This document shows, piece by piece, positions 1-4,754 of a stretch of 5,792 nt of DNA; within the stretch, counting starts at the first letter, position 1; each line of letters starts with the position of its first letter. Position numbers and translations under genes: made by a program. The notes under the pieces were generated by a model. It saw only the letters and a program-made list of their open reading frames with translations. It searched no databases and was not told the DNA's origin. The stretch is from an uncultured Clostridia bacterium (GTDB lineage: Bacteria > Bacillota > Clostridia > Oscillospirales > Acutalibacteraceae). The stretch is taken from assembly GCA_947165615.1 (NCBI GenBank), contig CAMVBD010000111.1:1-5792 (forward strand), read 5' to 3'.

Positions 1-1039
1 TCAGGTCCGCCGGCAGGTCGGTGACGACCGCGCCGGTCTTGGACGAATAATAGATGGCAAGGACGGCTGCCAATGCGTTTTTGCCGTCCGACAGCGTGAC
101 GTAGGGGGCGCGGCCTTCGCGCGCGGCCTCAGCGACGTCCCGGAACAGCGACGTGTGCCCGTTTCCGTAGACGTTGGAAACCGTTTCGATCAGCGGGTTC
201 TGTTCCGCCTTGCCGTCAAAGCAGGCGTACTCCACGGTGTTGGCGCTGAGTCCCCCGAGCTTCATGGTCCCCTTTTGCCCGAGGAGGGTCAAATGCTCCT
301 CGAGGTCCGTGCCCGCGACGTTGACGGTGCCCTCCACGGTCGCAAGGACGCCGTTGTCGAATTCCAGCACCGCCGTGCCGAGGTCCTCGGCCTCGATGTA
401 AGGATGAAAGGCCTGTCTTGTGCGCCCGTAAACGCGTTTGACCCTGCCGCCGCACATCCAAAGCAGCAGGTCGATGCCGTGGATGCACTGGTTCATGAGA
501 CACCCGCCGTCCTGCGCCCACGTGCCGCGCCACGCGGCCTGCCCGTAGTAGTCCCGCCCCCGGCTCCAGCGCACGGTGACGGCGGCGTTGGAAAGCGCGC
601 CGAAGTCGCCGGCTTCCAGACGCTTTCGCATGTCCTGCACGCTGAGGTTGAAGCGGTTCTGGTGGCAGACCCCGGCTGTGACGCCGTGCTTTTGGGCCGC
701 GGCGATCAGGGCGTCGGCGTCGGCCAAAGAGAGCGCCACGGGCTTTTCGATGATGACGTTCACGTTTTGTTCGATGACCGCAAGACCGATCTCGGCGTGG
801 GTGCCGCTGGGCGTCGCAATGCTGACAAGGTCGAGGTCCTCGTTTTTGAGCAGCTCGTCACAGGACGTATAGCGCCGGATGGATGAAACCTCCGTTTCGT
901 TCCAGCCGACGGCGGAAAACAGGACGTCGACGTGGGTCGGGTCGATGTCGCAGACCGCGACGACGTCGAACCCGTTGTTTTTTGCGGCGTTCAGGTGGTT
1001 GACCGCCACCCGCCCGCAGCCGATGAGCGCGTATTTCAT
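1..1039 (-). CDS. Gfo/Idh/MocA-family NAD(P)-dependent oxidoreductase (C-terminus cut by window edge)
   Basis: The reading frame is open from ATG at 1039 to base 1 (346 codons plus one base, no stop seen). Members usually have about 330-390 residues, so only the very end should be missing. The N-terminus is a Rossmann nucleotide-binding fold starting MKYALIGCGRVA (glycine motif at residues 7-12). It is followed by SIATPSGTHAEI (73-84) and the family signature IIEKP (E98-K99-P100). The substrate-binding half contains CHQNRFN (125-131), WRGTW (170-174) and MNQCIHGIDLL (182-192), where H187 and D190 occupy the usual catalytic H-x-x-D positions. The WRGTW/MNQ-IH-IDLL pattern recalls enzymes acting on nucleotide-activated or amino sugars such as UDP-N-acetylglucosaminuronate dehydrogenases; that substrate is inference. 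A GGAG ribosome binding site (1046-1049) precedes the ATG by 6 bases. It has its own promoter and looks unrelated to the dockerin genes. Confidence 0.93.
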   Translation of the reverse strand, partial: MKYALIGCGRVAVNHLNAAKNNGFDVVAVCDIDPTHVDVLFSAVGWNETEVSSIRRYTSCDELLKNEDLDLVSIATPSGTHAEIGLAVIEQNVNVIIEKPVALSLADADALIAAAQKHGVTAGVCHQNRFNLSVQDMRKRLEAGDFGALSNAAVTVRWSRGRDYYGQAAWRGTWAQDGGCLMNQCIHGIDLLLWMCGGRVKRVYGRTRQAFHPYIEAEDLGTAVLEFDNGVLATVEGTVNVAGTDLEEHLTLLGQKGTMKLGGLSANTVEYACFDGKAEQNPLIETVSNVYGNGHTSLFRDVAEAAREGRAPYVTLSDGKNALAAVLAIYYSSKTGAVVTDLPADL

Positions 1040-1067
1040 AAGATTCTCCGATAAAAAAGATTCTGCT

Positions 1068-1099
1068 ATTATAATAATACGGAAACCGCTCTTTTGCAA
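1068..1099 (-). promoter_or_regulatory. Probable promoter of the oxidoreductase gene
   Basis: On the minus strand a perfect TATAAT (1068-1073) lies about 28 bases upstream of the oxidoreductase ATG, in an AT-rich patch that contrasts with the GC-rich surroundings. The best -35 candidate is TTGCAA (1094-1099), but the 20-base spacer is longer than the usual 16-18, so the -35 assignment is weak. The patch lies just downstream of the terminator of the preceding gene, which fits an independent transcription start. Confidence 0.55.
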
Positions 1100-1142
1100 G
1101 GGCAAAGCGCAGGATGCCGCAAAAAAATCGGAGCGGGCGGAC

Positions 1143-1189
1143 AAAAAAAGAGCCCGGACCGTCCCCAAACGGAAACGGTCCGGTTTTTT
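1143..1189 (-). terminator. Rho-independent terminator of the dockerin B-A transcript
   Basis: A perfect 9-bp stem pairs 1154-1162 (CCGGACCGT) with 1175-1183 (ACGGTCCGG) around a 12-base loop. On the minus strand the stem is followed by GCTC and a run of seven T (from A 1143-1149). On the plus strand it is followed by TTTTTT, so it could work both ways. No plus-strand gene ends here, so its main role should be to stop transcription leaving gene A (stop codon at 1279-1281). The roughly 90 bases between the hairpin and that stop hold nothing recognisable. Confidence 0.85.
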
Positions 1190-1278
1190 CTCTTCCCCAA
1201 AAAATGGAGGTCCTCAGGAGGAAACTACCCTCTGACGTCGCTACAGTACCATTTGTTTCTGAAATCCCGCTGAAACCG

Positions 1279-2547
1279 TCAGCGGACGTCGACCTCCAGA
1301 ACGCGGGTATACAGAGGCTCCTTTTCCCACGGACGGCGCTCGGTCAGCGTGACGCGGTAAACGCCGGGGGTGCGGCTTTTTAAGATCAGATAGGAATAAT
1401 CCGTGCCACCGGCATAGCCGGGAAGCGAGGTATCCAAAAACAGCAGCTCGGCTGCGACGGGGTCGTTTTCATCGACGGAAACGCCCAGCACATACCCGCC
1501 GTCGGCGTGCCCCGGAATGGGGCCGACCACCGCCATCCCCGAGGTCAGGGCAGGGACGCGCACCCGGACGGCCGGGTCCTCCAGCCCCACCGCCATTCGG
1601 AGCAGACTTCTCGCGTCCGCGGCGGTCACGGTCCCGTCGCCGTCCGCGTCCGAGGACAGGGCAAAGCCGACGGCTTCATTCGGCAATCCGACGGAAGAAC
1701 GCAGGGCGGCTCTGGCGTCCGCGGCGGTAATCTGGCAGTCACCGTCCGGGTCGCCCGCAAGAGGCTTTGCGAAATCGGCGTATTCGGCGCTTTCAAGAAG
1801 CCGCGTCAGTTCGTAGGTCGGGAACACGCCGCCGTCCTGAATCACGCCCCCGCGGTACAGGCTTTTGAGCGTGCGGTACGCCGCCGCGAAATCGGACGCG
1901 TCCTTCGGCCAGAGCACACACACGCTCCTGCCCGGCAGCCGAGCCACGGTTTTGCAACCGGAAACGTCTTCCCCGAAAACCGCGCGGTCCGGTTTTTCGA
2001 CCGAACCGGGGTTGACCCATACCTTCAAAAGATAATTGCCGTAGGCGTAGATATCCGACCCCTCATAGTCGATCACGCGGGCGTTTAAGAGCGCGTCGGC
2101 AAGGGGGTGCGCTTCGCCCAGCGCGTCGCGCACATACCTTTCGTTCAGAGCAAAAGCCAGCGCCAAAGCGTTTTCGCGGGTCGGGTCCGTCAGGACCAGA
2201 ACCCAGCGCGAGGGAAGGCCGACAAGGTCTTCGTCCGCCAAGGACGGCGTCTGCTCCTCCGGCTCCGCGACCAGCAGGCCGTCGCTCGTCAGGCGCGCCA
2301 TTTCATCCCGCGCCGGCGCCGAGAGCAGGGTCTCCCGCACCGGGATCACCGTTTCGACCGCCCCTGCCGCAAAATCAGACGGCGCAAAGCCCGCCTCATA
2401 CGCCGACGGCGGAATTTCGGCGAGTCCTCCGACGATCGAAAGCTCTACCGCCGCGTGCGGGGTCGTGTCCTTTTCGGCGGCAAAGACCGGCACTCCGCAC
2501 GCCCACAGCAGCGTCAGGCACAAAATCCATGCAAATACTTTTTTCAT
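1279..2547 (-). CDS. Secreted protein with internal dockerin pair and C-terminal chagasin-like domain (gene A)
   Basis: The product has 422 residues. Residues 1-24 form a signal peptide (MKK, hydrophobic core, VFA-A cleavage site). Residues about 26-260 have no firm assignment, but two stretches (about 113-145 and 208-245) look like strand-helix-strand modules shared with gene B. Two type I dockerin repeats follow: 265-288, with calcium-loop residues D266, D268, D270, D277, and 299-322, with D300, D302, D304, D311; each ends in a TAADAR helix. Unusually, about 100 residues follow the dockerin. Residues 337-422 carry a GGY turn (350-352), GYAGG (377-381) and RRPWEKEP (404-411), matching the order of the three inhibitory loops of chagasin-like I42 cysteine-peptidase inhibitors, although the canonical NPTTG loop is degenerate. 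The start is supported by GGAGG 9 bases upstream. I infer an exported inhibitor that docks onto a cohesin; binding and inhibition are unproven. Confidence 0.9.
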   Translation of the reverse strand: MKKVFAWILCLTLLWACGVPVFAAEKDTTPHAAVELSIVGGLAEIPPSAYEAGFAPSDFAAGAVETVIPVRETLLSAPARDEMARLTSDGLLVAEPEEQTPSLADEDLVGLPSRWVLVLTDPTRENALALAFALNERYVRDALGEAHPLADALLNARVIDYEGSDIYAYGNYLLKVWVNPGSVEKPDRAVFGEDVSGCKTVARLPGRSVCVLWPKDASDFAAAYRTLKSLYRGGVIQDGGVFPTYELTRLLESAEYADFAKPLAGDPDGDCQITAADARAALRSSVGLPNEAVGFALSSDADGDGTVTAADARSLLRMAVGLEDPAVRVRVPALTSGMAVVGPIPGHADGGYVLGVSVDENDPVAAELLFLDTSLPGYAGGTDYSYLILKSRTPGVYRVTLTERRPWEKEPLYTRVLEVDVR

Positions 2548-2602
2548 TTTCTCATTCCTCCGGTTTCATAAAAACAGTCGTAGCAGCTCCTGCGAATCTC
2601 CC

Positions 2603-2634
2603 GTGCACGCGTGCGCCCGTGTACCCGCGCACCC
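2603..2634. repeat. Degenerate octamer tandem repeat between genes B and A
   Basis: Four consecutive 8-base units, GTGCACGC, GTGCGCCC, GTGTACCC and GCGCACCC, fill 2603-2634 within the 105-bp spacer. They include a 10-bp palindrome (GCACGCGTGC, 2605-2614) and a possible hairpin pairing GTGCGC (2611-2616) with GCGCAC (2627-2632). No T-run follows on the minus strand, so it does not look like an intrinsic terminator. No promoter is evident in the spacer, which supports cotranscription of B and A. Confidence 0.5.
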
Positions 2635-2652
2635 GCCATCAAAGACGGCAAC

Positions 2653-3579
2653 TCACGAAACGAACTCTTCCCTCTCCAGCCCCACGGCGACGCGTAAGAT
2701 CTTTCTGGCGTCGGCGGCGGTGTACTGCCTGTCGCCGTCTGTGTGCGCAACGCTTGCCGAATAGGCGTAGACAGGTTTTTCAAGCCCCACGGCAAAGCGC
2801 AGCACGAGCCGCGCGTCCGCAGCCGTCACATGCCCGTCCATGTCCGCGTCGCCGACCAAAAAGGCGTCCATGGAAAAGCCGACGTCCGTCTCGGCGGCTT
2901 GGACAAAAGGCTTTTCGGACAGAGATTTTATCAGCGAAATCACGGCGTCCCGGCTCGGCTCCTTCAGGGTCAGCACAAAGAACCGGAATTCGCCGTGGTT
3001 CGTCCCGCGCGCTTCCACCTTTTCGACCGCTTCCCCAAAGGCCTCCGGCGTCGCGTCGGCAGCCGCAAAGTCCTCGTCCGTCATGACAAGGACCTGATAG
3101 CCGTCTTTGAGCATTTTTTCCGCTTCCCGTACGGACACGACCCGCGCCCCCGCGACGGCGGGCGACGCCTGAACCCTTGCCAGCGCCAAAAGCGCGGACG
3201 GGAGAGACGCGTCCTTCAGATACACGACGCAGGGATCGTAAAACATGGACGAGAACAGCGCATAGGCCGGCACGACCGCCGTAACGGCCTCCGGTTCCAG
3301 CCCGAAATACTCCGGCGTGTAACTGCCGTTCGGAAGGAAACGCCGACGGGCCTGAGCCTCCTGCTCGTTTTCCTGCGAAGTATCCACCGGTACGGGGTAG
3401 TAAAAATCCCCCCGCTCATACGGAAAATCCGGCTCCACGGGCTTAAAAAGCGTTACGCTCAGAGCAAAGCCCCAGGCGTCCTCCCCCACTTCGGCGCAAA
3501 CCCCCGCCAGCGGAAGCGAGCCGGCCAGCGCCAGCGCCAAAAGCAGAGCCAAAGCCTGTCGCAGACGTTTTCTTTTCAT
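2653..3579 (-). CDS. Secreted dockerin type I protein (gene B)
   Basis: The product has 308 residues. Residues 1-29 are a signal peptide: a basic start MKRKRLRQ, a leucine/alanine-rich core and a likely VCA-E cleavage site. Residues 30-240 are not a family I can name. Two segments (about 118-148 and 197-232, the second containing FVLTLKEPSRD, then KPFVQAAETD) have a strand-helix-strand look and resemble stretches of gene A. The C-terminus is a dockerin: repeat one at 243-266 (D244, D246, D248, D255) and repeat two at 278-301, where the first calcium ligand is H279 instead of aspartate while D281, D283 and D290 are kept. The protein ends 7 residues later. The start is fixed by a near-perfect ribosome binding site, AAAGGAGG, at 3589-3596. 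It is first gene of a probable B-A transcript with a long structured leader. I infer a cohesin-binding extracellular protein; its activity is unknown. Confidence 0.9.
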   Translation of the reverse strand: MKRKRLRQALALLLALALAGSLPLAGVCAEVGEDAWGFALSVTLFKPVEPDFPYERGDFYYPVPVDTSQENEQEAQARRRFLPNGSYTPEYFGLEPEAVTAVVPAYALFSSMFYDPCVVYLKDASLPSALLALARVQASPAVAGARVVSVREAEKMLKDGYQVLVMTDEDFAAADATPEAFGEAVEKVEARGTNHGEFRFFVLTLKEPSRDAVISLIKSLSEKPFVQAAETDVGFSMDAFLVGDADMDGHVTAADARLVLRFAVGLEKPVYAYSASVAHTDGDRQYTAADARKILRVAVGLEREEFVS

Positions 3580-3639
3580 ACCCTCTTTCCTCCTTTTGTA
3601 TCAAACAAATCCGAAAGGGTGTTTGTGTCGCCGCATGAG

Positions 3640-3666
3640 ACGGCAGCAGTACGACGGGTCTGCCGT
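3640..3666. repeat. Dyad related to the 18-bp repeats, with enlarged centre
   Basis: ACGGCAG (3640-3646) and CTGCCGT (3660-3666) are perfect inverted arms around 13 bases. The arms and their flanks match the two 18-bp repeats at 3681 and 3815, so this looks like a third copy carrying extra central bases. It would form a 7-bp hairpin in the gene B leader. Confidence 0.5.
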
Positions 3667-3680
3667 GATACGGTGCATTC

Positions 3681-3698
3681 AGACGGCAGAGGTCTGCC
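3681..3698. repeat. 18-bp palindromic direct repeat, copy 1
   Basis: AGACGGCAGAGGTCTGCC occurs here and, identical, at 3815-3832. It contains inverted arms GGCAGA/TCTGCC around a central GG. In this copy the flank also allows an alternative hairpin, GACGGCA (3682-3688) with TGCCGTC (3700-3706). The two copies are in the same orientation and bracket the 12-bp inverted repeat at 3738-3799. Confidence 0.7.
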
Positions 3699-3737
3699 AT
3701 GCCGTCCATTTGACCGTAACATAAGCGCCCCTTCGGG

Positions 3738-3799
3738 GGAGATCCGACCAAAACAAACAACTTTGTATGCAAAGGACGCCCGACGCCGGTCGGATCTCC
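3738..3799. repeat. 12-bp perfect inverted repeat with nested hairpins
   Basis: GGAGATCCGACC (3738-3749) and GGTCGGATCTCC (3788-3799) are exact reverse complements separated by 38 bases. Within the loop CTTTG (3761-3765) can pair with CAAAG (3770-3774). Directly to the left, CCCC-TTCG-GGGG (3728-3739) forms a very stable tetraloop-type hairpin whose last bases overlap the left arm, so the two folds are alternatives. The layout resembles REP-like or small non-autonomous palindromic elements, but no target-site duplication or transposase is visible. Confidence 0.7.
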
Positions 3800-3814
3800 A
3801 CCCTCAGGCCCGCG

Positions 3815-3832
3815 AGACGGCAGAGGTCTGCC
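3815..3832. repeat. 18-bp palindromic direct repeat, copy 2
   Basis: This copy is identical to 3681-3698 over 18 bases. The next two bases extend the dyad, so ACGGCAGA (3817-3824) and TCTGCCGT (3827-3834) are perfect 8-bp arms around GG. It lies about 20 bases downstream of the predicted gene B transcript start, a place where a bound protein or an early RNA structure could affect expression. Confidence 0.7.
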
Positions 3833-3856
3833 GTGCTGCCTTTGGTCTCCGTTTTC

Positions 3857-3885
3857 ACTATAGCACAGAAAATCCGGTTTGTCAA
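3857..3885 (-). promoter_or_regulatory. Sigma-A type promoter of dockerin genes B and A
   Basis: On the minus strand a consensus -35 TTGACA (3880-3885), a 17-base spacer and a -10 TATAGT (3857-3862) form a near-ideal housekeeping promoter pointing at gene B. Transcription should start near 3850. It stands back to back with the plus-strand promoter of the padR operon, with only 22 bases between the two -35 boxes. Those bases include the palindrome AATATATT (3887-3894). Confidence 0.8.
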
Positions 3886-3907
3886 CAATATATTTCCTGA
3901 AAAAGTA

Positions 3908-3936
3908 TTTACACCAAAAACATTTTGTGATAGAAT
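3908..3936 (+). promoter_or_regulatory. Promoter of the padR operon with possible overlapping operator
   Basis: TTTACA (3908-3913), a 17-base spacer and TAGAAT (3931-3936) make a good sigma-A type promoter with a predicted start near 3943, giving a leader of about 90 bases. The spacer contains an inverted repeat, CAAAA-ACA-TTTTG (3915-3927). PadR-family proteins commonly repress their own promoter by binding such dyads, so this is a candidate operator; the binding itself is inference. Confidence 0.7.
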
Positions 3937-3982
3937 AGACTTGAGACTTGGGCAGCCCGTCCGGCGTCCTCCGTTTTTCACA

Positions 3983-4031
3983 CACGAGCCACGAATCACG
4001 AGCCACGAACCACGAACCACGAGCCGCGAAT
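3983..4031. repeat. Heptamer tandem repeat (CACGARY, 7 units) abutting the padR start
   Basis: Seven consecutive 7-base units cover 49 bases: CACGAGC, CACGAAT, CACGAGC, CACGAAC, CACGAAC, CACGAGC and CGCGAAT. They vary mainly at the last two positions. The block ends two bases before the ATG at 4034, so it occupies the zone where a Shine-Dalgarno sequence belongs, and none is present. The unit length is not a multiple of three and an in-frame TAA (4031-4033) directly precedes the ATG, so the repeat is leader rather than coding sequence. Copy-number change would alter leader length without affecting the frame. Confidence 0.9.
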
Positions 4032-4033
4032 AA

Positions 4034-4363
4034 ATGAGCCAAAATATCGACAATTTCAAACGGGGCACCGCCGAGCTGCTGGTGCTGCATCTTTTACAAA
4101 ACGAGGATCTTTACGGCTACCAGATCACCCACGCCTTTGAGGAAAAAAGCGGCGGCGTGTACACGGTGCTGGAGGGGTCTTTGTATCCCATTCTCTATAA
4201 ACTGACGGAAGCCGGATATATTTCGGATTACGTGGTCCCGGCGGGCAAAAAAAGGACCCGCCGCTATTACCATCTTGAGGACAGCGGACGGGCGTATTAC
4301 AAAGAGATTTTGGGCGAATACCTGTCGATCTCGGGCGCCATCGACCGCATTTTGGACAGGTGA
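4034..4363 (+). CDS. PadR-family winged-helix transcriptional regulator
   Basis: The 109-residue product matches the short PadR type in length. FKRGTAELLVLHLL (8-21) is the usual first helix, DLYGYQIT (25-32) the conserved YGY turn, LEGSLYPILYKLTEAGYI (46-63) the recognition helix, and KKRTRRYYHL (72-81) the basic wing. A final helix (83-107) serves for dimerisation. PadR proteins bind dyads in promoters and usually repress, released by a ligand or partner. The ATG follows an in-frame TAA, so no longer N-terminus is possible, yet there is no Shine-Dalgarno sequence: a heptamer repeat fills that position. It is first gene of a three-gene operon, 4 bases ahead of the membrane protein gene. PadR paired with a HAAS/DUF1700-like membrane protein is a recurrent Firmicutes arrangement. 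It may also control the divergent gene B promoter. Confidence 0.95.
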   Translation: MSQNIDNFKRGTAELLVLHLLQNEDLYGYQITHAFEEKSGGVYTVLEGSLYPILYKLTEAGYISDYVVPAGKKRTRRYYHLEDSGRAYYKEILGEYLSISGAIDRILDR

Positions 4364-4367
4364 AGCC

Positions 4368-4754
4368 ATGACGGATTTTGAAAAAGACCTCAGACAGTAT
4401 AAAAAACAGATCAAAAAACTGCTGCTTGTCAAAACGGCGGCAGCCGACCGGTTTTTGTCGGACCTTGACGGCAGCATCGCGGACTTTACGGAGGCCCAGC
4501 CGGACGCGGACCTCCAAAAAATCACGGCGCACTTCGGCACGCCCGAGGACGTGGCGCGCTCCTTTTTCGCGTCCACCGACATTGCGGCCATCCGCAAAAA
4601 ACTGACGGTCCGCCGCGCCGTCCTCTGCGTGCTGCTCGCGGCGCTCGCCCTTTGGGGCGCGGCTGTCGCGGCGCTGTACGTCGAAGCGAAAAACGACCTT
4701 TCCGGCTCCATTACGGTAGAGGAGCAGGTCGAAATCCCGGAGGGGACCCGATGA
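4368..4754 (+). CDS. HAAS/DUF1700-like single-pass membrane protein
   Basis: The product has 128 residues. The N-terminal 75 residues are helical and charged, starting MTDFEKDLRQYKKQIKKLL, with FLSDLDGSIADF (29-40) and HFGTPEDVARSFF (55-67). The FGTPE-(x)2-A-(x)3-F motif is typical of the cytosolic domain of HAAS, DUF1700 and related families found next to PadR genes. One transmembrane helix follows (about 82-104), then a short outer tail of 24 residues. The exact family name is uncertain. The frame is open further upstream (from 4275), but that stretch lies over padR; the ATG at 4368, 4 bases after the padR stop, matches the family start. Its ribosome binding site (AGGTG) is weak, so translation is probably coupled. 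I infer that it senses an envelope condition and works with the PadR protein. Confidence 0.88.
   Translation: MTDFEKDLRQYKKQIKKLLLVKTAAADRFLSDLDGSIADFTEAQPDADLQKITAHFGTPEDVARSFFASTDIAAIRKKLTVRRAVLCVLLAALALWGAAVAALYVEAKNDLSGSITVEEQVEIPEGTR

Larger units (their letters stand above)
3580..3850 (-). other. Predicted 271-nt structured 5' leader of gene B
   Basis: The promoter at 3857-3885 predicts a transcript start near 3850, leaving about 271 bases before the gene B ATG. No convincing gene lies in it. Reading in the RNA direction it holds: a perfect dyad (3817-3834); a 12-bp stem (3788-3799 with 3738-3749) enclosing a small CTTTG/CAAAG hairpin (3761-3774); a CCCC-CGAA-GGGG hairpin (3728-3739) that competes with that stem for bases 3738-3739; a 7-bp hairpin (3682-3688 with 3700-3706); a 7-bp hairpin (3640-3646 with 3660-3666); and CAAACA/TGTTTG (3602-3607 with 3620-3625) just upstream of the ribosome binding site. 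This could be a cis-regulatory RNA or a remnant of a repetitive intergenic element. It matches no riboswitch class I can recognise. Confidence 0.45.

Noticed and set aside
155..886. A 243-codon plus-strand open frame
   Set aside because: It is antisense to the well-supported oxidoreductase. Long shadow frames are common in GC-rich DNA.
1200..1278. Plus-strand AGGAGG motif at about 1216 as a ribosome binding site
   Set aside because: No start codon at a suitable distance opens a plausible gene, and the sequence runs antisense into gene A.
2488..2510. Lipobox-like LWAC in the gene A signal peptide (C17)
   Set aside because: Tryptophan at the -2 position is atypical, and a good signal peptidase I site (VFA-A) follows, so a lipoprotein is less likely than a secreted protein.
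2743..3900. A 385-codon plus-strand open frame opposite gene B
   Set aside because: It lies antisense to gene B and its promoter region. The product is basic and low-complexity with no domain, no ribosome binding site is evident, and gene B has a signal peptide and dockerin.
3580..4033. Tandem and inverted repeats as a CRISPR array
   Set aside because: The repeats are too short and unevenly spaced, with no spacer-like units and no cas genes.
4275..4367. Upstream extension of the membrane-protein gene to ATG 4275
   Set aside because: The extra 31 residues would sit entirely over padR and look like frame-shifted padR. The family start MTDFEKDL is at 4368.
4652..4750. Upstream extension of gene D to ATG 4652
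   Set aside because: It would place 33 residues before a complete signal peptide and lose the strong GGAGGGG ribosome binding site before 4751.
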